From positions 62,001 through 126,000 of the forward strand of contig NZ_FOJM01000017.1 of assembly GCF_900111825.1 (NCBI RefSeq): DNA of 64,000 bases, in the 5' to 3' direction. Each line of letters opens with the position of its first letter. The stretch's first letter is position 1. The position numbers and the translations under genes were made by a program. This document shows, piece by piece, positions 52,918 through 63,200 of the stretch. The stretch comes from Pedobacter suwonensis. GTDB lineage: Bacteria > Bacteroidota > Bacteroidia > Sphingobacteriales > Sphingobacteriaceae. The notes under the pieces were generated by a model. It worked only from the letters and a program-made list of their open reading frames with translations, was not told where the DNA came from and made no database searches.

Positions 52918-54033
52918 ATGAGCTTTTTACATTTAAAAAAATTCTACGAAAAGTATAAGTTTCACTTATTGGTATGGAGTCTTTATATCATTTATGAAGT
53001 ATTTATTCTGGGTTTAGCTACCCATAGATTCAGAGAACCCGGAGCTTACCTGTTAGTTTATATTGTTAATATTTTTACCTTTTACGTGTACGGTTTTTTT
53101 CTAAAAAAAATACTCAAAACCGGATCCTTTCCCATAAAACTTCTTAAGATTGCCGCCCTTATTACCATAATCATTTTTGCATACGTTGTTTCTACCTTTC
53201 TGCTTATTATTTTGTTTGAGCAGATCGGGTTAATTGAAATAAATCCATCTAGATCGTTTAACATGGAATTTATACTTCCATGCATTTATCGCTCCATATT
53301 ATATATTGGTTATTCTACCGGCTACATATACGTTGTTAAATCATTTCAGGATCAGAAAAAAGTAGAAGCCTTAGAACGGCAGAATCTGGTTACACAGATA
53401 GAAAAGCAGGCTTTGGAAAATGATCTTGTTCAATCGCAAAACAATTATCTGCGTAGCCAGATCAATCCACACTTTCTGTTTAATACCTTAAACTTCATTT
53501 ATAACGATGCGCGCAAAAAGGCGCCTATGGCGGCTGATGCCATTATGAACCTGGCAGAAATGATGCGTTATGCGCTAAAACGCCCATCAGCATCAGAGAT
53601 GGTTCCGCTGAGTGAAGAAATCGAACAGATCGAACACCTGATCAACCTCCATAAGCTCCGTACAGCTAATACCATTAATCTGGAACTTAAAGTAACAGGC
53701 GATATGTTTGGGATAAGATTTCCTCCGCTTATTTTATTGACACTGGTCGAAAATATATTTAAGCACGGAAACGTTTCACACTCTACCCAGCCGGCAATTA
53801 TTAAAATTGCTTACGAAAATGACAAGTTGAATATCAGTACCATAAATATGATTAATGATAATAATGGCAAACAGACAGAAAGCCATCATGTAGGCATTGA
53901 AAATGTTGGCAAACGTTTAAGTAATTTTTATGGCAATGACTATGTCTTCAAGTATTATCAAGACCCGCTTAACCGTTATATTACTGAAATAGAGGTAACG
54001 GTAAATAACCCATTGGCCAGGCTAAACCGTTAA
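52918..54033 (+). CDS. LytS-type sensor histidine kinase
   Basis: 371 residues. Four membrane helices (about 15-35, 42-63, 76-101 and 117-140) with no large sensor loop, then a coiled coil (145-180), then the His_kinase domain with phosphoacceptor His185 in RSQINPHFLFNTLNFIYND, and the ATPase box VENIFKHGN and GIENVGKRLSNFYG. The cognate regulator is likely the LytTR gene at 51437. Its stop codon shares the bases TTAA (54030-54033) with the stop of the convergent LanB gene, so the two ends overlap by 4 bp. A signal such as the mature peptide may be sensed (inference). Confidence 0.93.
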   Translation: MSFLHLKKFYEKYKFHLLVWSLYIIYEVFILGLATHRFREPGAYLLVYIVNIFTFYVYGFFLKKILKTGSFPIKLLKIAALITIIIFAYVVSTFLLIILFEQIGLIEINPSRSFNMEFILPCIYRSILYIGYSTGYIYVVKSFQDQKKVEALERQNLVTQIEKQALENDLVQSQNNYLRSQINPHFLFNTLNFIYNDARKKAPMAADAIMNLAEMMRYALKRPSASEMVPLSEEIEQIEHLINLHKLRTANTINLELKVTGDMFGIRFPPLILLTLVENIFKHGNVSHSTQPAIIKIAYENDKLNISTINMINDNNGKQTESHHVGIENVGKRLSNFYGNDYVFKYYQDPLNRYITEIEVTVNNPLARLNR

Positions 54034-56828
54034 GTTCTTGTCGCATTTTGGCGCTGGATATCCTTTAGCAGAAAATAGTACATCACCATTTCATGTGTTC
54101 GCTGATCTTTGTTGAAAAGCCGGTTTACGTGCATATGCATTAAATCGGTCAATAACTTTGGTGCATTTTCCGCGCCACATTGTGCAAGGGTTTTGATCAA
54201 CGAATCAGAAAAAGCATTAAACCACTGCTCCTGTTCTACAGTTAATGCTGTCCATTCGGTTTTCCGAAATTCCTGGTAATGAATATTTAGTTGCTTAAAA
54301 TCGGCTGCATCCAACCTATGCTCTTCATTAAAGTTATCAGACATTAACCTCACGATCTTACTGATGGCCGAATTATCGATTATGTTAGATTTAATAACCT
54401 TAGAAAATAAAACACTACATAATCTATATTTATTAAAATCATCGGTTTGCGTTTCTAAAAGCGATAATACAAATCTACTGTCTATACCAAAGTGTTTCTC
54501 TACATCTTCGATTATATTACTGCCATAACGTTCCAGTTCGCGCTTATACGTTTTAAGTTGCACATCTGACACGAAACCCGAATTTACAAACACTTCCAGA
54601 TCATCCATCAACTTTGATATCAACAACTGCCCACCATTTGGATTGTTGAGTTGAACCCTAAACCTAATGTGGTTTCCATTTTCGTTGTAACGGATAAAAA
54701 ACCATGATTTTACCTGATCTGCATAAGTAATCAGGAAGGGTGCGATTACATCCATCAAAATCTCATCGCTCCTTTGCTGGTGGCAATAAATTTCGAAATA
54801 CAGCCATTCTTTACCTGGCAGAAAAAAACGGGTAACACCTTCATCTGCGGATGTTTTAGCCAAACGCCTGTAAATTTGTTCGCCATGGCTGATGCTTAGA
54901 ACAAACTGTGCGAAATAGGGCTTAGCGGCTTCATCAACCACAATGCTATTTTCAGGCATTATCACTTCTTCAACGTAAGTATTGCCCTGTTTTTGCACAT
55001 ACTGCAAAAAAGCATTTATATCATCGTCGTTGTTTAAGGCAAAGCACAAGGTCTGATCAGACATACCGGCTTTAAAATATTCACTTATGCCTAAATTTTT
55101 GAGGTATGATCTACACTCGGTGATGGAAAGCAATTTTTTATCGGTACCCAACAGCGCTTCTTTTTTAATTTTCCATTTGTTGCTGCTTAAAACAATATTC
55201 TGATATTGCAACCTTGGGTAGTAGTCAAGATCAGGAATAATGGCATCAAGCGGAAAGGAAAGACTGGTTTGCAAGCCCTGATGCTGCAAATCGCATAATA
55301 ACCTAAATACAGAAAGGTCTGAACGGATATAATTATAGGCAGAGGCCATTCTTGGCACCAACCTTTTATTTAGTTGCCTGGAGCGAAGGATAATCTCCGT
55401 ACCCTTAACTGAAATTTGTATATCATTTAATGCAAGTGGAACAGATGAGGTATCGAAATTTAAAATTGACAACTGATGCCCATAGATTAATTTCCGCCGG
55501 TTTACATTATCTACATTAGCTTCTACCATATAAGCCACATCAAAAAACAAAACATCGGGATTTGCCTCTTGTTCTGCAGCGGCAATGGCTTTTGCATAAT
55601 TTGCTACACTTTCATCAGCCATGGTAAACCTTCCGCTTAAGGCGTTGGATGTAACTCCACCAATCTGTTCTACAAAAATCAGGTCATCATGAACCGACAT
55701 GACCATGCTAAATGAGTTAGGTAAGGGCACCAGCTTCTGATGCTGTGGTAAATCAAGTTTGTTCAGATAAATAGTTTTATCTTTTTCAAATCTCTGTTCG
55801 GCAAGATGACTTTTTAATGCTGTTTTCAGATTTTCTGTTTCTTCTTTTTTAGCCGGCTTATTAATGAAACGTGTTATAAAACCGCTGTTTTGACCGGCTT
55901 GCTCCAATTCGTCGTAGCCTACGCCCATTTCAGGGTCTAGCGCCAGTAACAACGGTACTTCCTGATCTTCGAATTTCTTCTTAAACCTATTCCGAAACTG
56001 ATCAAGGGCACCATGACCTTTTACTGGCATCATGTTATGTAATATACTGATCAAACCCGGAACAGACTGAAGCAAACGGTCATTGATGCATCCCGATAAA
56101 GCTCTACGTTGCGCAATAAGGTATTTTGGCAGATCTTCGGTGGCGGTTAGTCCCAAACGTTCAAAATAATCATCTCCTATAATATTGGGGTCGTAGTTGG
56201 TAAAAATGAGCTGTAGATCATGCATATCTTGCAGCAAGCCAAAGAGATTTTGCGTTTCAGTATCAGTTAAGCTTAGTTGGTTTAGTAAATCATTAAGTCG
56301 GACCGGCTTTAGGCAGGCAGCCAATATCTGTTGTACAAATTCGTTCTGATCCAACTCAGCCAGCTCAAAAACACCATCAGTGCAGGCAATATAACGGATA
56401 CTATCCGGTGTTAAATAATAGCTGCTGTTACTAAATAGCAGACAGTTCTTTTGCAACAAATCTTGCAATGGCAGTTGAATATTATTCTTGTATGGCCAAT
56501 CAATCAGCTCACGTATTTTCTGGTCTTCATCAATTACGATCCTACTTTCAGATGGCTTAATGGCATCGTTTAACAAACTGAAACCAGCAAACGTTCCATA
56601 AGGAGTCGACCGGAATTTTGCACGGTTAAAATATTTCCAAATGGTAAAATAAACCTTAGGCGGAAGATCATGGAGTTCGTTTGCCTTTACTTCTTTGATA
56701 GTTTCGTAAAAAGCAGCTGAAGATATGGAGATGGCAGACTTCAATTCCTCCCAACAATCTACCAGCTCGGATTGATATGAAAATTTAGGGGTTCTAAAAA
56801 TTATGGTTGGTTGAATAGTCAGCTTCAT
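54030..56828 (-). CDS. LanB-type lantibiotic dehydratase with fused SpaB_C domain
   Basis: 932 residues. N-terminal lantibiotic dehydratase domain: PKVYFTIWKYFNRAKFRSTP with RSTPYGTFAGFSLL (residues 73-86), the conserved substrate-tRNA region later with LSGRFTMADESVANY and RRKLIYGHQLSILNF. C-terminal SpaB_C/thiopeptide-type domain from about residue 672 (GKEWLYFEIYCHQQ), with SWFFIRYNENGNHIRFRVQL, LERYGSN and HMHVNRLF. Together this is the complete two-domain form of LanB: glutamylation of Ser/Thr and elimination to dehydro-residues, using glutamyl-tRNA. No LanC is near. The gene converges with the kinase gene; promoter not found. Confidence 0.92.
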   Translation of the reverse strand: MKLTIQPTIIFRTPKFSYQSELVDCWEELKSAISISSAAFYETIKEVKANELHDLPPKVYFTIWKYFNRAKFRSTPYGTFAGFSLLNDAIKPSESRIVIDEDQKIRELIDWPYKNNIQLPLQDLLQKNCLLFSNSSYYLTPDSIRYIACTDGVFELAELDQNEFVQQILAACLKPVRLNDLLNQLSLTDTETQNLFGLLQDMHDLQLIFTNYDPNIIGDDYFERLGLTATEDLPKYLIAQRRALSGCINDRLLQSVPGLISILHNMMPVKGHGALDQFRNRFKKKFEDQEVPLLLALDPEMGVGYDELEQAGQNSGFITRFINKPAKKEETENLKTALKSHLAEQRFEKDKTIYLNKLDLPQHQKLVPLPNSFSMVMSVHDDLIFVEQIGGVTSNALSGRFTMADESVANYAKAIAAAEQEANPDVLFFDVAYMVEANVDNVNRRKLIYGHQLSILNFDTSSVPLALNDIQISVKGTEIILRSRQLNKRLVPRMASAYNYIRSDLSVFRLLCDLQHQGLQTSLSFPLDAIIPDLDYYPRLQYQNIVLSSNKWKIKKEALLGTDKKLLSITECRSYLKNLGISEYFKAGMSDQTLCFALNNDDDINAFLQYVQKQGNTYVEEVIMPENSIVVDEAAKPYFAQFVLSISHGEQIYRRLAKTSADEGVTRFFLPGKEWLYFEIYCHQQRSDEILMDVIAPFLITYADQVKSWFFIRYNENGNHIRFRVQLNNPNGGQLLISKLMDDLEVFVNSGFVSDVQLKTYKRELERYGSNIIEDVEKHFGIDSRFVLSLLETQTDDFNKYRLCSVLFSKVIKSNIIDNSAISKIVRLMSDNFNEEHRLDAADFKQLNIHYQEFRKTEWTALTVEQEQWFNAFSDSLIKTLAQCGAENAPKLLTDLMHMHVNRLFNKDQRTHEMVMYYFLLKDIQRQNATRT

Positions 56829-57094
56829 TGCGTTAAAAGATAAGCCGAAAATTACAAAGATTAATTCAATTATTAATTTTCAGTTTAGAATTGGAGACGA
56901 TCTGTTCAATTATTGATCTCCAAAACAACATCTGCAGGGATAATGAGCATTAAGTTTATAATTATTTTTTGTTCATGGCGGCTCGAGCCTGAAACAATTT
57001 ATTGCAAAATGGTAATCGGAAACTGTAACTTTTCTAAATAGTAGATTGAAGATCCTACGCATAATCGCGTGGCTTACCAATAAATCAGGTGGCA
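56829..57094. other. Upstream region of the LanB gene, no further feature seen
   Basis: Between the LanB start (56828) and the T9SS-operon terminator (57096-57127) I see only AT-rich DNA. A near-consensus AATCTTTG (TAnnTTTG off by one) lies at about 56857-56864. No small frame resembles the three peptides here. Confidence 0.4.
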
Positions 57095-57095
57095 T

Positions 57096-57127
57096 AAAAA
57101 AGCCATCTCCATTTCAGGAAGATGGCT
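57096..57127 (-). terminator. Terminator of the T9SS/gliding operon
   Basis: AGCCATCT (57101-57108) and AGATGGCT (57120-57127) form an 8-bp stem; the minus strand runs into TTTTTT. Confidence 0.75.
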
Positions 57128-57148
57128 CAATTGGGATGATAACAAGTA

Positions 57149-59149
57149 TTATTTCTTTATTACTTTAAACGCTGTTCTTCTGTTTTTTGCCCTTCCTTCA
57201 GGATTATCTTTTTTCTTGCGCTTTACAATAATTTCGTTCGGCTCAATAGGCATCGATTCTCCGTAACCTTTAGAAGTCATTCTAGCCGCAGCTATTCCTT
57301 TACTTTCCAAATAATCTGTACATGATTTTGCTCTTCTGTTCGATAAGTCCAGGTTGTATTCTTCTGTTCCGATATTATCGGTATGGGAACTCAATTCGAT
57401 TTCCATTTGAGGATTATCTTCCATAATCGGAATGAGGAAGTCTAAGACTTTTTTGGAAGGCTCTGTAAGCTCTGCACTGTTAAATTCATAATAAATATTC
57501 TCCAAGGTTATGGGTATGCCCAGTTTAAAAGGACTCAAACAGTATTCTTTATCAAGCAGGGTATCTGCTTTTGCCAACTCCTCATAAAGATAGTTTTTAG
57601 TAACCGCGAAATAATTATCTTTTGCAAAAAGTAACTTGACCGGTCTTTTAGAGTCTACTTTAAACGTATAAATACCGTCAGAACCTGTAATCATCTTTTG
57701 CGATCCTTCTGCATTGGTCAAAGTTACATCGGCATCTGCCAGCGGTAACCTGGTTTTACAATCAGTTAAAAGACCGGCTATAGAAAGGTATTCTTTTTTC
57801 ACTTCAAATACTTCCAGACAACAAGATGATTCGCGATCAGAACTAATGTAGCCTTTGGTTCCTTGGTCATCGCTAGCGGTAAAGTAAAGATCATCTTTTG
57901 ACGAATTGAATGGAAAACCCAGGTTTTTTGGCTTAGACCAGTTTACCAGATCTCCTTCTGATTCAAAGAAATCGAGGCCACCAAAACCAACACGCCCATC
58001 GGTACTGAACAATAACTTTTTAGTTAGCGTATTATAATATGGCGCATGTTCATCATCTGCGGTGTTAATGTCTGGTCCAAAATTTACCGCCTGACCTAAT
58101 GAACCATCTTCGCGGATGGCACAATACCAAAGATCGAATTTGCCGTAACCGCCACTTCTATCAGATGAAAAAAGCAGGAATTTACCATCGCTGGTAACAA
58201 AAGGCTGTGAAGAGTTGAAATCTTTACTATTTACCTGTAAACCAACCGGCTGTGGATCTGACCATTTTTCACCGGCTTTCCTTGACGAATAGATAGCATA
58301 TTTTTCTTTATCCTTCCAGGCGGTAAAGTACATGGTATTTCTGTCAGGCGTAAAAGCAGCTGCAGCGATTTCAATATTTTTGGGAAAATTGATATCTACT
58401 TTTTTTACGTCAATTTCAGCCGAACTGAATTCTCCTTTAGTCGTATAAATGTTATTAATAAATGGGTTGGCTTTAGTTGATACCTGAATTTCTCCGGTAG
58501 CTGTTTTAACCATATCTCTTTTACTTCCTACTGTAACCGGGCGGGATGAGGTGAAATATAATTCACTATTGATTTTAACAGGTGCATAATTAGATCCCAG
58601 GCCATTTATACCGGCTGGAACTTTCTTAACCTGTATCATACGTGGGAAACGCATTTCTTCAATCGCAAACTTGCACGATTCTATTTCCTTTTTGGCATCT
58701 TTAGTTAAAGGATCTCCAGGATTTTTCTGGATGAACTGCTGAAAAGCATCAATAGCCTGGTTAAATTTTTTATTTGCCCTTAAGCTCTCGGCATAATAAA
58801 ATAATGCCTTTTTGTAACGTGTATTGGTAAAGGTTATGGCAATAGCATAATATTTTTCAGCATCGTTAAATTCCCTATAAAGCCTGCTGGATTCCGCAAG
58901 ATTATATATCGCCCCTTCATAATCTTCTATCACCTTATCATCAGTTGCCGATTTTCTTTCCTTGCCATAAGGCAAAACTACCTGACTGCTATCTCCAGTA
59001 ATTTTTAATGCTTTTTTATAAAAGGTAGCTGCAGCATAATAATCCTTATTCTCGAAATAAGTATCTGCCACCTTTTTATAATTTACCACATACTGTGCGT
59101 TTGCAAAACCGCCAAATGCCAATAAAAAAAAGAATAATATTTTTCTCAT
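57149..59149 (-). CDS. PorE-like OmpA-family protein of the T9SS (TPR, PD40, CarboxypepD_reg, OmpA)
   Basis: 666 residues. Signal peptide 1-18 (FGGFANA Q). TPR-like helices (20-170, ENKDYYAAATFYKKALKI) are followed by WD40-like PD40 strands (ELYFTSSRPVTVG, KFLLFSSDRSGGYGKFDLWY, KLLFSTDGRVGFGGLDFF), a short Cna/carboxypeptidase-regulatory domain (about 465-535, LTDCKTRLPLADADVTLTNA) and a C-terminal OmpA domain (IELSSHTDNIGTEEYNLDLS). This layout is that of PorE, an outer-membrane protein that tethers T9SS parts to the wall. Third gene of the minus-strand operon. Confidence 0.9.
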   Translation of the reverse strand: MRKILFFFLLAFGGFANAQYVVNYKKVADTYFENKDYYAAATFYKKALKITGDSSQVVLPYGKERKSATDDKVIEDYEGAIYNLAESSRLYREFNDAEKYYAIAITFTNTRYKKALFYYAESLRANKKFNQAIDAFQQFIQKNPGDPLTKDAKKEIESCKFAIEEMRFPRMIQVKKVPAGINGLGSNYAPVKINSELYFTSSRPVTVGSKRDMVKTATGEIQVSTKANPFINNIYTTKGEFSSAEIDVKKVDINFPKNIEIAAAAFTPDRNTMYFTAWKDKEKYAIYSSRKAGEKWSDPQPVGLQVNSKDFNSSQPFVTSDGKFLLFSSDRSGGYGKFDLWYCAIREDGSLGQAVNFGPDINTADDEHAPYYNTLTKKLLFSTDGRVGFGGLDFFESEGDLVNWSKPKNLGFPFNSSKDDLYFTASDDQGTKGYISSDRESSCCLEVFEVKKEYLSIAGLLTDCKTRLPLADADVTLTNAEGSQKMITGSDGIYTFKVDSKRPVKLLFAKDNYFAVTKNYLYEELAKADTLLDKEYCLSPFKLGIPITLENIYYEFNSAELTEPSKKVLDFLIPIMEDNPQMEIELSSHTDNIGTEEYNLDLSNRRAKSCTDYLESKGIAAARMTSKGYGESMPIEPNEIIVKRKKKDNPEGRAKNRRTAFKVIKK

Positions 59150-59220
59150 CTTTCTAAACTTGTTTTCAATAGTGATAAAACGTCATGATTTCCAAGTCAT
59201 AACCATATTATCCTGAATAA

Positions 59221-60222
59221 TTATAAACGTGGACAAAAGAAGTTCGGACCAATTATACCATTACGGCCTATAAGCGATATGGAGAGTTCTAAACCACCAT
59301 TACTGTTTGATGCACGATTAAAGGAAGAGGTATTTACGTCATAACTTAACCCGAAAACCATGTTTTTTAACTGTAAACCAACAAAAGCAATGGCTGCGTC
59401 TTTAATACGGTAGTTACCTCCGAACAAAATATTAGCGGATGGATTGACATTAAGTTGTGCATAAGCGCCTAATGACACTTCGTTTGTATTACCCTGATAC
59501 ATAAACAAGGCATTAGGTACAATATCCAATAGCTCTGACGCCCTGATGCGCGCACCACCATGTCCGGTAAAACGCACCGGAACGCGTGAGTTTGTACCTG
59601 AGAAACGATCCATAGGCCTGGTTAAATGTGCCGCACTAGCACCCAGGAAAACGTTAATGTTTCTGTTGGGATCGCCATCAAAAAACATGATACCGGCGTT
59701 TACGTCAGGAACCAAAGATGATTGAGATGAAAGTGTTTCTCCACTCATCATGCCTCCATCGTAACCCGTAATCGGATTAAACTGGTTACCAAACCTGGCC
59801 TGGGAGAAATCGAAACTACGGTTAATGATACCAGCCTGTAAGCCAAAGCTCACCATCTGCAGTCCTTCGGCACCAAACCTTAAACGGTACGAACCTGATA
59901 CCAAAGCAGATAAATAGTTAAAATCCAACTCTCCCGCCCTTTGATTTAAAATGGTTGCACCAAATGCGAAGTTCTTTTTTGGAGCCATATCGAAAGATGC
60001 GCCGCCGGTTAAAAAAGAGCTGTTTAGTGCACTCCATTGTTGTTTAAAATTTACAGTTGCACGGTAATCGCCATCTATTACCCCGGTTAAGGCGGGGTTT
60101 AGGTATAATGGGTTTGCATAATATTGTGAAAAATGCGGATCAGTTTGTGCAAAGGACTTAGCTGTAAACAGCAACGATACCAGTACTGCAACATATATTT
60201 TTAAAGCCGATAGTATTTTCAT
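59221..60222 (-). CDS. PorP/SprF family type IX secretion protein
   Basis: 333 residues with a signal peptide (ends LFTAKSFAQ). The diagnostic start of PorP/SprF, TDPHFSQYYANPLYLNPALTG, follows directly, then a barrel of about 14 strands (FGATILNQRAGELDFN..., FGGNYRIKDAAIAFVGLQLKN). These outer-membrane proteins work with type B CTD-bearing substrates of the T9SS, usually encoded next to them. Here that partner is the repeat protein 39 bp upstream. Confidence 0.95.
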   Translation of the reverse strand: MKILSALKIYVAVLVSLLFTAKSFAQTDPHFSQYYANPLYLNPALTGVIDGDYRATVNFKQQWSALNSSFLTGGASFDMAPKKNFAFGATILNQRAGELDFNYLSALVSGSYRLRFGAEGLQMVSFGLQAGIINRSFDFSQARFGNQFNPITGYDGGMMSGETLSSQSSLVPDVNAGIMFFDGDPNRNINVFLGASAAHLTRPMDRFSGTNSRVPVRFTGHGGARIRASELLDIVPNALFMYQGNTNEVSLGAYAQLNVNPSANILFGGNYRIKDAAIAFVGLQLKNMVFGLSYDVNTSSFNRASNSNGGLELSISLIGRNGIIGPNFFCPRL

Positions 60223-60260
60223 GGTCTTTGATTTTATCTGTTTATTATTAATCCTTTTTC

Positions 60261-63200
60261 TTATCTAATCAGCGTTACTGTACCTTTTCTCATTGATGTT
60301 GTTCCGTTACTGAAGGTTATATCAACCATGTACACATAAACTCCATTCGGCTGATTTACTCCTTTGAAGGTTCCGTCCCATCCGTTTGCAACGTTATCTG
60401 ACTGAAATATCAACTGGCCCCATTGTGTGTAAATACTCATTTTCGCGCTTGATATGGTATTACCGTAAATTAGAAATACATCGTTTTTACCGTCGTTATT
60501 TGGCGTAAATGCATTCGGTATATAAACCTGATCGCCAAAAGGATTAGCGGCTTTGCCGGTTGCCGAACCATTTTGGCTGGTCTGGCATTCGATCTGGCCT
60601 TTAGCCCTTACCAGGATACTTACACTTTGATCTGGTTTCAGGCCTGCTATAAGGTAAGTTGTTCCGGTTGATCCGCCCGTTGGGATAACCCAGGTTAAAC
60701 CATTATTTAGTGAAACCTCGTATGCTGTAGCACCTGCTACCGCGGTCCATGCAAACGTTACACTATTAGCTGTTGTAGTTTGTACAACTACGGTTGGTTT
60801 TGCTAATACCGGCAACACAGTTATTGTAACAGCTGTTCTTGTTGCACTTGCACAGCCACCTGCTGCAATTGCTTCTACATAGTAGATTGTAGTCACATTT
60901 AAGTTTGGTGTGGTAAAAGCGGTGCCTTCTGCCAGCACTGTTCCACCCGAGCTTGCAGCATACCATCTGTATGCTAATCCTGCTACCGGATTATTTACTG
61001 TTAATATCGTTGAGCTACCTGCGCAAAGTGTTCCATTTGCCGCTGTTACCAATGCCGGTGCAACCGGTACGGGTAGTGCAATTACATTCACGGCTGTTCT
61101 GGATGATGATATACAAGTTCCATTTGCACCTTCAACATAGTAAGTGGTATTTGCATTGACCGCTGGTGTTGTAAAGTTTATACCTGTTCCAGCTGCCGTT
61201 CCACCTGCCGATGTAGTATACCAATTGTAGGCAACACCTGTTTGGGGATTCGTAACGGTTAATATTGCTGTACTTCCTGTACAAACGCTAACTGATGTAG
61301 CAGCCACCGTTGGCACCGAAGGTTTTGTATTGGCGGTGACCGTTACTTTAACGCGGCCACCGTTATTGGTACAACCGCCTGTTCCAATGGCTAAAATATA
61401 GTAATCTGTTGTTGTTAAAGCTGTTACATTAAATATTGTACCAGTAAACAGTAAATTACCACCAACTGCTGCATTGTACCACTCGTAAGTAACACCTGCC
61501 TGAGCATTGGTTATGGTAAGTGTTGCTCCGTCACCCGCGCATATCCCGCCATTTGGCACTGATACTACCGGATTATCTGGCGACGCATTTACCGTAATCA
61601 CTACTGCCCTTGCTGTTGCAGACGTATTTTCACATCTGTTATCGCCTTTAACAGTTACGTAATATGTTGTATTTGCCGCTAATACCGGTGTCGTAAATAC
61701 TGGCCCTGTAAATACCACCGTATTTAAAGTAGCATCGCTATACCAGGTAAATACCGGGTTGGTTACCGCTGTGCTCGTTGCAGCTAATGTTGCTGCAGTA
61801 TTGCCACAAACTGAGGTTGATCCATTTACCGTAATATCCGCTGCTACAGCATTTGGGTTAACCGTTACGGTTACCGGTTTTGCATTAGCTGCCGTATTTT
61901 CACACTTATTGGTTCCTTTAACAGTTACATAATAAGTGGTAGTAGCGGTTAATACCGGTGTGTTAAATGTTGGTCCGGTAAAGGCTACACTGGTTAATGA
62001 GGCATCGTTGTACCAGGTAAATACCGGATTAGTTACCGTTGTTGAACTTGCATTGATTACGGCGGAACCAGAACCACACAGCTTGGGCGGTACAGATAAG
62101 GCAATATCTGCAGCTGTTGCACCTTCGTTTACAGTTACCGTTACCATTTTAGCGGTGATTGCTGAGTTTTCACATTTGTTATCGCCTTTAACCGTTACAT
62201 AATAATTAGTTGTTGCAGTTAATGCAGGCGTGGCAAATGATGCACCTACATAAGCTACCGAAGTTAAAGCCGCATCGTTGTACCAGGTAAATGTAGGGTT
62301 AGTTACGGTTGTTGTACTTGCTACCAAAGTTGTACCAGCACCAGAGCATATTGTCGCATCAGCGGAAGCAACATCAGCAGCAGTAGCGACCGGGCTAACA
62401 TTAATGGTGACTACTCTGGCTGTACCAGGCGCATTCTCACATTTATTATCACCTTTAACGGTTACATAATAAGTAGTGGTGGCAGTTAATGGTGGAGTGG
62501 TGAATGTTGCGCCAATAAAACTTACATTGGTTAAAGCTGCATCACTGTACCAGGTAAATACGGGATTAGTTACTGATGGAGATGTTGCGCTCAATACCGC
62601 TGATGATCCTGCACAGGCGATGGTACTTCCGTTGAGGATTATATCAGTAGTAGTAGCCAGTGGATTAACTGTTACGGTTACCGCTTTGGCATCTGCAGCA
62701 CTGTTTTCACATTTATTAGCCCCCTTAACACTCACATAATAAGTAGTAGTGGCAGTTAAACCCGCTACCGTAAATGTTGGCCCGGTAAATACTGCGTTTG
62801 TTAATGAAGCATCGCTATACCAGGTAAATACGGGTTGAGTAACCGTAGTACTTGAAGCCATTAACATCACGGTAGAACCTGAACAGATTTGGGCATTGCT
62901 TACTGCAATATCGGCAGCTGTAGCAAATTCTTTAACGGTTACCGTAACAATCTTAGCACTTGCAGCTAAATTCTCGCATTTATTATCCCCCTTTACAGTT
63001 ACATAATAGTTAGTAGTTGCATTAAGCGCAGGAGTAGTAAAGCTAGCACCTACATAAGCTACTGTAGTTAAATTAGCATCGCTATACCAGGTAAATACAG
63101 GATTGATCACCGATGTTGCTGAGGCAGATAGTGCAGCTGGAGATCCTTTACAGATTGAAGTAAACCCGCTAATGGCAATGTCTGAGTCAGTGGCTGAAGG

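Noticed and set aside
54030..56828. Complete lantibiotic cluster
   Set aside because: There is no LanC, LanT or LanP in the window and the candidate peptides lack Cys; only a LanB-dependent system is supported.
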